This document shows positions 55,445 through 64,000 of a stretch of 64,000 nt of DNA, piece by piece. Source of the DNA: an uncultured Burkholderiales bacterium (lineage in GTDB: Bacteria > Pseudomonadota > Gammaproteobacteria > Burkholderiales > Burkholderiaceae_C); the NCBI GenBank assembly GCA_937871935.1, contig CALMQI010000097.1, forward strand, positions 1 to 64,000, read 5' to 3'. The notes beneath the pieces were generated by a model. That model did no database searches. It was not told the origin of the DNA and saw only the letters and a list, made by a program, of their open reading frames with translations. Every line of letters begins with the position of its first letter. The stretch's first letter is position 1. The translations under genes and the position numbers were made by a program.

Positions 55445-58400
55445 TCAGGCCGCTCGCGCCCGGCGTTCGCCGGACTTGTCTGCACCACGGACGCGCAGCG
55501 CGAGCCGCCACAGGGTGCGCAGCAGCACCAGCGTGGCAAGTCCTTCCAGCAGCGTCAGCGCGAACGCCAGCGCAACAGGACCACGCAGCGCGCGGCCGCG
55601 GAACTTGGCCACCGCGCGGTCGCGCGCAATCTCGATCGAGTCGTAGAAGCTCGGGATCACCAGCAGCGTCAGCAGCGTCGAGGTGATTGTGCCGCCGATG
55701 ATGGCCACGGCCATGGGGCGATAGAACTCCCCGCCTTCGCCGACGCCGACGGCCACCGGCATCATGCCGGCGATCAATGCAAAGGTCGTCATCAGGATCG
55801 GGCGCAACCGTTTCCGGCCGGCGTACATCAGCGCCTCCTCGCGGTCGACGCCTTCGCGCTCGCGCACTCGCGCCGCGTCGAGCAGCAGGATCGCGTTCTT
55901 GGCGACCAGCCCCATCAGCATGATCACGCCGATGAAGCTCATCAGGTTGAGCGTGCCGCGGGTCAGCAGCAGTGCCACCACCACGCCGATCAGCGACAGC
56001 GGCAACGACAGCATCACCGGCAGCGGCGCCGTGAACGAGCCGAACTGCACCACCAGGATCAGGTACATCAGCGCGACGCCGCTGACCAGCGCCGTGCCCA
56101 TGCTGCGAAACACCTCCTGCTGGTCACGCGAGGCACCGGCCAGCTCGACGCCGAAGCCGGGCGGAAACGGGATCGCCTGCGCCATCTTCAGTGCGTCGGC
56201 GGTCACCTCGCCGGGCGAGCGGCCCTGCGCGTTGGCCGTCACCGAGATCGTGCGCCGCCCTTCCGAATGCTGGATCTGGCTCGGCCCCTTGCCCATCGTG
56301 ATGGTGGCGATCTGCTCGAGCGGCACGATGCGGTTGCTGCCGCTCACCGCGATCGGCAACCGCTCGATGTTGCTCGCGTCCACCCGGTCGGCCGGGTCGA
56401 GCCGCACCGCCACGTCGCGCGTCTCGCCGGCCGGGTCGACCCAGTCGCCGACCTCGACGCCGGCGAACGCGACGCGCAGCGCCTGCGCCGCATCGGCCAC
56501 CGCGATGCCGAGCGCGTTGGCCAGGCCGCGGTCGAGTTCGATCTTCAGCTCGTCCTGCGGGTCCTGCTCCGACAACCCCACGTCGACCGCACCGGGCACC
56601 TGGCGCAGCTCGGCCATGAAGGCGTTGGTGATCTCCAGCAGCTTGCGGGCATCGCTGCCGGTGAAGCGCACCTGCACGGGCTTTTGCGCACCCATGTTGA
56701 GGTCGTCGAGCACGGTGTACTCGGCGCCGACCAGGCGCGCGGTCAGCGTGCGCAACTCGGCGGCGATCTCGGCGGCGGAGCGTTGCCGCTGCGTGCTCTT
56801 GCCGATGTCGACGTAGACACGACCACCGGTCGGGTTCACCGAGGCATTGGTCGCCACCGTCTCGCGGATCGTGCGCGCCAGCGCGGCAGCGCCCTCGACC
56901 TTCATGCGCGAGTACTCCAGGCTCGCCGACGACGGCGAGCGCACGTCGATGACCACCGTGCCGGCGTCGGACGCCGGCAGGAAGCTCGAGCCGCCGAAGC
57001 GCATCTGCAGCGCCATCGCGGCGGCGAAGCTGGCGATCGCGATGACGAACATCCAGCGCCGGTGGTGCAGCGCCCAGGCGATGACGCGGCCATAACGATC
57101 GGCCTGGTGGTCGAACCAGTCGTTGAAGCGCTGCAGCCAGCGGCTCAAGCCCGTGCGCGGCTGCAGGTGATGCCCGGGCGGGTCGCCCCAGTAGGCCGAC
57201 AGCATCGGGTCGAGCGTGAACGAGATGAACAGGCTCACCAGCACCGAGGCCACCACCGTCAGCCCGAACGGACGGAACCACTCGCCCGACACGCCCGGCA
57301 TGAACGCCACCGGCACGAACACCGCGACGATCGAGAAGGTGGTCGCCGCCACCGCCAGCCCGATCTCGGCGGTGCCGTTGAGCGCGGCCACGCGCCGCTC
57401 TTCGCCGGCCTGCATGTGGCGCACGATGTTCTCGCGCACGACGATGGCGTCGTCGATCAGCACGCCGATCGCCAGGCTCAGGCCCAGCAGGCTCATGAAG
57501 TTGAGCGTGAAGCCGCAGGCCCATACCGCGATGAAGGCAGCGATCACGCTGGTCGGCAGGCTCAGCGCGGTGATCAGCGTCGAGCGCCACGAGTTCAGGA
57601 AGATGTAGACCACCAGCACCGTGAGGCCGGCGCCGAAGACCAGCGCATGGATCACGTTGTTCAGGCTGCTCTGCGCGTCCTTGCCGCCGTCCTGCGTGAT
57701 CTCGAGCGTGGTGCCGGCGGGCAGCGTCCGGCGGATGTCGTCGACCAGCTGGCGCGCCTGGTCGGCCACCGCCACCGTGCTGGCGTCGCGCGAGCGGGTG
57801 ATCGACAGGCCCACGTTGGGGTTGCCGTTGCGCAGCGAATAACCCGTCAGCTCGGCAAAGCCGTCGCGCACGGTGGCGAGCTGGCCCAGGCGCACGATCT
57901 CCTCGCCGCGCCGCTTGACGACGATCTGCTCGAACTCGCTCGGCGACTCGATGCGCCCGACCAGGCGGATGCTCTGGTCCTCCAGCCGGCCGCGCACCTT
58001 GCCCACCGGCGCGGTGGTGTTCTGCTTCTGCAGCGCCGCCACCACCTCGGTGACCGAGATCGCGTACTCGCGCAGCTTCTCGGCGCGCAGCAGCACCGAC
58101 AGCTCGCGCCGCAGCGCACCGTTGACGTTGACCACCGCCACGCCGGGAATGCCGCGAAATCGATCGGCCAGGTCGTCCTCGGCCAGCCGCGAGATCGCGG
58201 CGTGACTCAGCGCGGTGCTCGACAGCGCTAGCTGCAGGATCGGCTGCGCCGACGGATCCACCCGGGTCAGCACCGGCTCGCGCATCTCGAGCGGCAATTT
58301 GTGGCGCACGCTGCCGATCGCGTTGCGCACCTCGTCGGCGGCCTCGATCATGTTCTTGTCGAAGTTGAAGATCAGCACGATCTGCGCGCTGCCTTCCTTG

Positions 58401-58651
58401 GCGGTCGAGCGCACCTGGTCGACGCCGCTGATCGTCTGCATCGACTTCTCGATGCGATTGATCAGCTCGCGCTCCACCGTCTCGGGCGACGCGCCGGGGT
58501 AGGTGATGCCGACCACCAGCACCGGCTGCTCGACGTCGGGGATCTGGTTGACGCGCAGCTTGGTCAGCGCGATCAGGCCCGCGCCCATCAGCGCGATGAT
58601 GATCACGATCATCGCGATCGGCCGCTTGATGCTGAAGTCGGAGAGGAACAT
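55445..58651 (-). CDS. RND efflux transporter permease (AcrB-like)
   Basis: FSIKRPIAMIVIIIALMGAGLIALTKLRVNQIPDVEQP; full-length RND organisation. Confidence 0.93.
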   Translation of the reverse strand: MFLSDFSIKRPIAMIVIIIALMGAGLIALTKLRVNQIPDVEQPVLVVGITYPGASPETVERELINRIEKSMQTISGVDQVRSTAKEGSAQIVLIFNFDKNMIEAADEVRNAIGSVRHKLPLEMREPVLTRVDPSAQPILQLALSSTALSHAAISRLAEDDLADRFRGIPGVAVVNVNGALRRELSVLLRAEKLREYAISVTEVVAALQKQNTTAPVGKVRGRLEDQSIRLVGRIESPSEFEQIVVKRRGEEIVRLGQLATVRDGFAELTGYSLRNGNPNVGLSITRSRDASTVAVADQARQLVDDIRRTLPAGTTLEITQDGGKDAQSSLNNVIHALVFGAGLTVLVVYIFLNSWRSTLITALSLPTSVIAAFIAVWACGFTLNFMSLLGLSLAIGVLIDDAIVVRENIVRHMQAGEERRVAALNGTAEIGLAVAATTFSIVAVFVPVAFMPGVSGEWFRPFGLTVVASVLVSLFISFTLDPMLSAYWGDPPGHHLQPRTGLSRWLQRFNDWFDHQADRYGRVIAWALHHRRWMFVIAIASFAAAMALQMRFGGSSFLPASDAGTVVIDVRSPSSASLEYSRMKVEGAAALARTIRETVATNASVNPTGGRVYVDIGKSTQRQRSAAEIAAELRTLTARLVGAEYTVLDDLNMGAQKPVQVRFTGSDARKLLEITNAFMAELRQVPGAVDVGLSEQDPQDELKIELDRGLANALGIAVADAAQALRVAFAGVEVGDWVDPAGETRDVAVRLDPADRVDASNIERLPIAVSGSNRIVPLEQIATITMGKGPSQIQHSEGRRTISVTANAQGRSPGEVTADALKMAQAIPFPPGFGVELAGASRDQQEVFRSMGTALVSGVALMYLILVVQFGSFTAPLPVMLSLPLSLIGVVVALLLTRGTLNLMSFIGVIMLMGLVAKNAILLLDAARVREREGVDREEALMYAGRKRLRPILMTTFALIAGMMPVAVGVGEGGEFYRPMAVAIIGGTITSTLLTLLVIPSFYDSIEIARDRAVAKFRGRALRGPVALAFALTLLEGLATLVLLRTLWRLALRVRGADKSGERRARAA

Positions 58652-58672
58652 GGCCCGCTGGCTCCGCCCGGG

Positions 58673-59815
58673 TCAGGGCCTGGCCGGCGTCGCGCCGGTG
58701 GCCAGCGCGGCCGCCAGCTCGACCTGCTGGCCATCGAGCAGCGCGCTCGACGGGTTGCGCAGCACGCGATCCCCCTCGGCCAGCCCCGCGATCACCGGGT
58801 ACTCGCCGCGGCGCGGATCGCGCTCGCCGAGCTGCACCGGTACTTTCTGCAATTTCAGGTCCTGCACCCGCCAGACATGCGTGGCGTCGCCGGCGCGCAC
58901 CACCGACGACTCGCCGACCGTCAGCACACGCGTGGTGGCCGACTCGATGCGGCCCTCGGCATACAGTCCCGCCACCCGCGGCACCTCGCCGCCGGCAAAC
59001 GCCACCAGCACCTCGACCTGCCGGGTCGTGGCGTTGGCCGCCGCGTCGATGCGCCGCACGGTGCCGGCGAACTCGCCTTGCGGGTAGCCGTTGATGCGAA
59101 ACGCCACCTTCTGGCCGACCTTCAGTTCGTGCAGCCGGTCGGCCGACACCAGGCCCTCGAGGCGCATGCTGCGCGGGTCGATCACCTTGACCAGCTCCTT
59201 GCCGACCTGCGCCGTGTCGCCGGCCGACACCAGGCGCCCGCTGACCACGCCGTCGAACGGCGCGCGCACCTCGGTACGCTGCAGCATCTGGCGCGCCGAC
59301 ACCACGCGCGCTCGGGCGGCGACCAGGTCGCTCTGCGCGTTGTTGCGGCGCACTTCGGCATCCTCCAGCGCCTGCAACGAGGTCATGCCCTGCGCCTGCA
59401 GCGTCTTCAGCCGCTGCACCTGGCGTTCGGCCTGGTCGAATGCCTGGTTCAGCGCGCGCACCGACTCGTCGGCCGAGGTGAGGCTGTCGCGGATCGCGGT
59501 GTCGTCCAGGCGCACCAGCAGATCGCCGCGGCGCACCGCCTCGCCGTTGTCCTTGAGCACCGTGAGCACCACCGAAGAGACCTCGGCCCGCAGATCGGCG
59601 CGCCGCTCGGGCTGGATCGAACCAGTGATCACCGGGCCCTGGGCGCGATCGGTCAGCGCGACGGTGCGCAAGTCCTCCGGGGCCAGCAGCAGCGTGGGCG
59701 CGCTTGCCGCGGCGCGCGGCTGGCTTGCCGCCGGGCTGCCGGCGCCGCCGCCCTTGCCGCAGCCCGCCAGCAGCGCAGGCAACAACACGATCAGACAAAG
59801 GGCGTGGCGCGTCAT
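58673..59815 (-). CDS. RND efflux periplasmic adaptor (lipoprotein)
   Basis: Lipobox LLAGCGKG; VSSVVLTVLKDNGEAVRRGDLLVRLDDT. Confidence 0.92.
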   Translation of the reverse strand: MTRHALCLIVLLPALLAGCGKGGGAGSPAASQPRAAASAPTLLLAPEDLRTVALTDRAQGPVITGSIQPERRADLRAEVSSVVLTVLKDNGEAVRRGDLLVRLDDTAIRDSLTSADESVRALNQAFDQAERQVQRLKTLQAQGMTSLQALEDAEVRRNNAQSDLVAARARVVSARQMLQRTEVRAPFDGVVSGRLVSAGDTAQVGKELVKVIDPRSMRLEGLVSADRLHELKVGQKVAFRINGYPQGEFAGTVRRIDAAANATTRQVEVLVAFAGGEVPRVAGLYAEGRIESATTRVLTVGESSVVRAGDATHVWRVQDLKLQKVPVQLGERDPRRGEYPVIAGLAEGDRVLRNPSSALLDGQQVELAAALATGATPARP

Positions 59816-60060
59816 CGGGGCTCGGTCTCCGGAGGGTGTCGGGGAGTCGCACGACCGGCCGGCGCCAAAGGGGCGGCGGTAGCCACCCCGGGGCCGGGCC
59901 GTGCGCGAGGGCGCCAGTCTCGCACCGAACCGGCGTCGGGCGGACGTCGATGCGACGAACTGTCGAATGGCCGGCGCCGAACGGCATCCGCCGGCAGCGC
60001 CCGGACACAGACCGCCTCAGCGGTGGGGTCTCGCAACGCCCGGGTGGCGCCTGGCGGAGG

Positions 60061-60312
60061 TCAGGGCAGGTCGAGTTCGTCGAGCCACTCGGCCGGGATC
60101 GTGTCGGGCGCATCCTCGCGCACCTCGAGCCCGTGCCACAGATCGTAGGACGACTCGCGCCACCAGCGGTCGACCTTGACCGGCCTGAGTTCGTCTCCCG
60201 CCGCGCTGGCTTCGTTGGCTGCTGCCGCGGCCACCGCCGCCGTCGGGGCGGGTTCGACGGGCCTGCGGCCGGCCGCATCGGGCGTTCGATAGGTGAACTT
60301 GATGGTGGCCAT
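60061..60312 (-). CDS. Small hypothetical protein
   Basis: MATIKFTYRTPDAAGRRPVEP...VDRWWRESSYDLWHGLEVREDAPDTIPAEWLDELDLP. Confidence 0.55.
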   Translation of the reverse strand: MATIKFTYRTPDAAGRRPVEPAPTAAVAAAAANEASAAGDELRPVKVDRWWRESSYDLWHGLEVREDAPDTIPAEWLDELDLP

Positions 60313-60475
60313 GCGGCCTTCTCCGCTGACGCCGCACCGAGACGCCGGTGCGGCTTGGGTGCATTTATACGCCCGAACGATGCCGCATTGAAGCAGGGTT
60401 GACCAAGGACTCTCCGGCGCCTGCCCGCGACGAGCTGGAGCGCCGGTGGGCGGCCGGCCTGGGCGATGATGTCGC

Positions 60476-61363
60476 ATGTTCGCATGCACGAAACATGCCG
60501 CCCGCGGGGTGCACCGCGAGTCGCGGCGGCGTTCGCAGCTGCGCCGCCTCGTGACCGCGCTGCTGCTGGCGCTGCCGCTGGCGCCGGCAGCGCAGGAGGA
60601 CGTCCCGTTCATCGTCACGCCAGACCATGTGACGCTGGCCATGCTGGAGCTGGCGCGGGTGGGCCCGGGCGACACGGTGCTCGATCTCGGCTCGGGCGAC
60701 GGCCGCATCGTCATCACGGCGGCGCGCCGCTTCGGTGCACGCGGCCTCGGCGTCGAGCTGGTGCCCGAACTGGTGCAACGCAGTCGCGAGTTCGCACGCC
60801 GCGCCGGCGTGGCCGATCGCGCCGAGTTCCGCGAGCAGGATCTGTTCAAGACCGATCTCAGCCAGGCCAGCGTGATCACGATGTACCTGCTGCCGGAGGT
60901 GAACCTGCAGTTGCGGCCGGCGCTGCTGCGACTGGCGCCGGGCACGCGGGTGGTCTCGCACGACTGGGACATGGGCGACTGGCCGCCCGACCGCACACTC
61001 ACGCTCGACGTGCCGGACAAGTCCGTCGGCCTCGAGAAGAAGAGCCGCGTGCACCTGTGGACGGTGCCGGCCCGCGTCGCCGGGCTCTGGTGCGCCGTCG
61101 ACGGCTCGCGGCTGCGGCTGGCGCAGACCTACCAGACGGTGCGTGGCGAGTGGACGCGGGTTGGCGCGCCGGGCGCCACCGGGCACGCGCTCACCGGGCG
61201 GCTCGCCGGGCGTGTGCTGCGCCTCGAGGCTCGCACGCCGGCTGACCGGCTGCAGCTCGATTGGCACGACGCCGGACACCTGCGGGTCGTCGCGGCGCAG
61301 GGCGCATTTGCGTCGCTGGCTGGCACCGGCCTGACCCCCGCACATGAGGGGGCCTGCGCATGA
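60476..61363 (+). CDS. SAM-dependent class I methyltransferase, possibly exported
   Basis: VLDLGSGDGRIVITAARRFGARGLGVELVPELVQ; N-terminal hydrophobic segment LLLALPLAPAAQE. Confidence 0.8.
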   Translation: MFACTKHAARGVHRESRRRSQLRRLVTALLLALPLAPAAQEDVPFIVTPDHVTLAMLELARVGPGDTVLDLGSGDGRIVITAARRFGARGLGVELVPELVQRSREFARRAGVADRAEFREQDLFKTDLSQASVITMYLLPEVNLQLRPALLRLAPGTRVVSHDWDMGDWPPDRTLTLDVPDKSVGLEKKSRVHLWTVPARVAGLWCAVDGSRLRLAQTYQTVRGEWTRVGAPGATGHALTGRLAGRVLRLEARTPADRLQLDWHDAGHLRVVAAQGAFASLAGTGLTPAHEGACA

Positions 61364-61385
61364 ACCGGCCGTCCACCCGGCAGCC

Positions 61386-62837
61386 ATGAACAACGACCTG
61401 CCCCGGCTTGGCCCCGATGCGCTGGCACGGCTGGACGCCACCATCGAGCGGCCGCGTTATCGCCGCGAATCGCTGCACACCGGCATCGTGCACCTGGGCA
61501 TCGGTGCGTTCGCCCGCGCCCACCTGGCACTGGCCACCGAGCAGGCGATCACGCGCACGCAGGACCTGCGCTGGGGCATCACCGGTGTCTCGATGCGGCA
61601 GCCCGACACCTGCGACGCGCTGGCGCCGCAGGCCGGCCTGTACACGCTGGCCGAGCGTGATGCCGGCGCCGACGGTGCGCCGCGTGAGCGGCTGCAGGTG
61701 ATCGGCTGCCTGCGCGAGCTGCTGGTGGCGCCGCGCGACGCGGCCGTCGTCGTCGAGCGGCTGGCCGATGCCGCCACCCGCATCGTCAGTCTCACCATCA
61801 CCGAGAAGGGCTATGCCTCGCTTGGCGAGGGCAGCGCGGTCGACCTGATCGTGCGTGCGCTCGCGCGGCGGCGCGAGCAGGCCCGCGGCGGCCTCACGTT
61901 GCTGTCGCTCGACAACCTGCCCGGCAACGGCCGCCACCTGCAGCAGCGGGTGCACGAGCGCGCGGCACACGACGCTGCAGCGCTCGCCGCGTGGATCGAC
62001 GCGCAATGCAGCTTTCCGAACTCGATGGTCGATCGCATCGTGCCGCGCACCACGCCAGCCGATGTGGCCGCGGTGTCGCGCCGGCTCGGCCGGCACGACG
62101 CCTGGCCGGTGGTGGCCGAGCCGTTCTTCGACTGGGTGGTCGAGGACCACTTCGTCGCCGGCCGGCCCGGCTGGCAGCTCCCGGTGCGCTTCGCCGACGA
62201 CGCGGCGCCATGGGAGCAGGTGAAGCTGCGCCTCGTCAACGGGGCTCATTCGCAGATTGCCTACAGCGGGGCCATGGCCGGCTGGCCGACGGTGGACGCC
62301 GCGATCGCCCGGCCCGCGCTGGCCGCGCATGTCGAGGCGCTGCTGCGCGACGAGATGGAACCCACGCTGCCCGGGTTGGCCGGCTGGGACCGCGACGCCT
62401 ATCGAGCGGCGCTGCTGCAACGCTGGCGCAATCCGGCCCTGGCGCACCGCTGCCAGCAGATCGCGATGGACGGCTCGCAGAAGATTCCGCAGCGCTGGGT
62501 CGCGCCGCTCGCGCACCGGCTGGCGGCCGGCGCGCCGATCGGCCGGCTGGCCTTCGGCGTCGCGGCCTGGCTCCACTATCTGCGCGGCGTCGATGAGGCG
62601 GGCGCCGCCTACGCCATCGACGACCCGCTCGCCGACCCGCTGCGTGCCGCGCTGCCGGGCCGGGATGCAGCCGCCGATGCCCGTGCAGGGGTCGGGCTGG
62701 CGGCGGTGTTCGGCCCGCTCGCCGGGCATCCGCAGCTGACGGCGGAGGTGGCCGTGCAGCTGCAGCGCCTGCGTGCGGGCGGGGTGGAAGCCGCACTGGC
62801 CGCCCTGGCGGCCGGTGCGATGCGGCCGCGAGCCTGA
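61386..62837 (+). CDS. Mannitol dehydrogenase / fructuronate reductase family protein
   Basis: IVHLGIGAFARAHLALATEQAI; FPNSMVDRIVPRTT; KLRLVNGAHSQIAYSGAMAGW. Confidence 0.9.
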   Translation: MNNDLPRLGPDALARLDATIERPRYRRESLHTGIVHLGIGAFARAHLALATEQAITRTQDLRWGITGVSMRQPDTCDALAPQAGLYTLAERDAGADGAPRERLQVIGCLRELLVAPRDAAVVVERLADAATRIVSLTITEKGYASLGEGSAVDLIVRALARRREQARGGLTLLSLDNLPGNGRHLQQRVHERAAHDAAALAAWIDAQCSFPNSMVDRIVPRTTPADVAAVSRRLGRHDAWPVVAEPFFDWVVEDHFVAGRPGWQLPVRFADDAAPWEQVKLRLVNGAHSQIAYSGAMAGWPTVDAAIARPALAAHVEALLRDEMEPTLPGLAGWDRDAYRAALLQRWRNPALAHRCQQIAMDGSQKIPQRWVAPLAHRLAAGAPIGRLAFGVAAWLHYLRGVDEAGAAYAIDDPLADPLRAALPGRDAAADARAGVGLAAVFGPLAGHPQLTAEVAVQLQRLRAGGVEAALAALAAGAMRPRA

Positions 62838-62943
62838 AGCGCCGCGAGGGCGGCCGGCAGCGCCGCTTGACGCAGGTCATTTCGCGCGCCGCACGCCAAG
62901 CCAAGAATGGCGGCGAACACGATCCTCTGGACGGCGCCAAGAC

Positions 62944-63642
62944 ATGGACCTCGAAAAATTCGATCTGCCGCGCTACCTGTCGGTGCTGCCGCTGTTCAGC
63001 GACCTGGAGCCGACCGAATTGAAGCGCATGGCCGACGGCTGCGCGCTGCGGCGGCTGGCACGCGGCGAGATGGTGTTCCGTGTCGGCACGCCGTGCGAGG
63101 AGTTCCACGTCACCGTGCTCGGGCAAGTCAAGCTGTTCGGCCTGTCGCCCGCCGGGCAGGAGAAGGTGATCGAGCTGGTCGGCCCGGGGCAGAGCTTCGC
63201 CGAGGCGTTGATGTTCACCGGCCGGCCCTACATCGTCAACGCGCAGGCGCTCACCGACACGCTGCTGCTGACGGTGAAGAAGCACGCGGTGTTGACCGAG
63301 ATCGACCACGACTCGAGGTTCGCGCTGCGCATGCTGGCCGGCATCTCGCGCCGGCTGCACGGGCTGGTGCACGACGTGCAGGCCTACGCGCTGCACAGCG
63401 GCGCGCAGCGCGTGATCGGCTACCTGCTGCGCGACCAGGCGGCGGAGGACTGCGTCAGCGGCGAGGTCTTCACCGTGTCGCTGCCGGTCAGCAAGGCGAC
63501 GATCGCCTCGCGGCTGTCGCTCACGCCCGAGTACTTCTCGCGCGTGCTGCACGACCTGGAAGACGCGGGGCTGATCGAGATCGACAAGCGCGACATCCGC
63601 ATCCTCGACGCCAGGCGACTGGCCGAGCACCCGTTGCACTGA
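62944..63642 (+). CDS. Crp/Fnr family transcriptional regulator
   Basis: cNMP-binding fold and HTH VSKATIASRLSLTPEYFSRVLHDLEDAGLIEI. Confidence 0.9.
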   Translation: MDLEKFDLPRYLSVLPLFSDLEPTELKRMADGCALRRLARGEMVFRVGTPCEEFHVTVLGQVKLFGLSPAGQEKVIELVGPGQSFAEALMFTGRPYIVNAQALTDTLLLTVKKHAVLTEIDHDSRFALRMLAGISRRLHGLVHDVQAYALHSGAQRVIGYLLRDQAAEDCVSGEVFTVSLPVSKATIASRLSLTPEYFSRVLHDLEDAGLIEIDKRDIRILDARRLAEHPLH

Positions 63643-63691
63643 ATGCCGGCTGCGCGGGCCGCGCAGACCGCTTCGGGCGCGCAGCGGCGGA

Positions 63692-64000
63692 TCAGTCGCG
63701 TGTCGATGCAGCGGCCACGCGCCGCTGAGCCGGCGGGCTCTGAGCGCGGCTTTCGCGCAGTGCGGCATCGATCAGCGCGTCGGCCATCCACAGCGCCGTG
63801 CGTTCCACCTCGCGGTCCGACAGGCCCCAGATGTCCTTGAAGATCACGTAGGGCTCGATGCCGTAGACGACCGACAGCGCGTGATGCAGCCGCTTGTGCA
63901 GATGGGCCGGCAGCTGCTGAGCGAGCGGCGCCAGCGCGTGCCCGAGGATGCGCACGCGGTGGCCGCGCCGGTAGGGCTCCTCCTCCAGCAGGCCGGCGCG
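63692..64000 (-). CDS. C-terminal part of a protein running off the window (regulator-like, unassigned)
   Basis: Open frame to the edge: ...HHALSVVYGIEPYVIFKDIWGLSDREVERTALWMADALIDAAL. Confidence 0.4.
   Translation of the reverse strand, partial: RAGLLEEEPYRRGHRVRILGHALAPLAQQLPAHLHKRLHHALSVVYGIEPYVIFKDIWGLSDREVERTALWMADALIDAALRESRAQSPPAQRRVAAASTRD

Noticed and set aside
56124-60485. 1453-aa minus-strand ORF
   Set aside because: Alternate frame over the RND permease and adaptor genes; Arg/Gly/Ala-rich, no domain signatures.
1-64000. CRISPR arrays, tRNA/rRNA genes, IS elements or integrases
   Set aside because: No regularly spaced repeats, no recognised rRNA/tRNA sequence and no transposase or integrase-like translations were found by reading; a tRNAscan/Infernal run would be needed to be sure.

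Overview
High-GC (Burkholderiales-like, inferred) chromosomal or metagenomic window. It has ordinary metabolic flanks: PHA synthase/phasin, a P-type ATPase, a sugar-acid catabolic cluster, a phnE/ALDH pair and an RND pump. Between them lies a large accessory block at about 17.6-41.8 kb. (A) 17.6-20.6 kb: an HprK-related kinase A / PqqD-like / nucleotidyltransferase cassette with a small exported protein. (B) 21.3-41.8 kb: an apparently undescribed peptide-secretion locus. It encodes four small proteins with double-glycine leaders, a C39-peptidase ABC exporter with two N-terminal cNMP-binding-like domains, HlyD, a TolC/NodT-like outer membrane factor and a PpiC-type isomerase. It also encodes a membrane Ser/Thr kinase, a PP2C phosphatase, a membrane double-FHA protein, a two-component system and a LolD/FtsX/LolA/beta-barrel module. 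Reading the DNA directly, I found a 30-nt element TTGAAC-N16-GCAACYCA at identical spacing upstream of the kinase gene, of peptide genes 1 and 2, and (minus strand) of the secretion operon. This links these units into one putative regulon. The first ~2 kb looks chimeric: CotH fragment, inverted signal-peptide start, headless Pcm, HTH fragment. All functional calls are from reading the translations; no database search was run.
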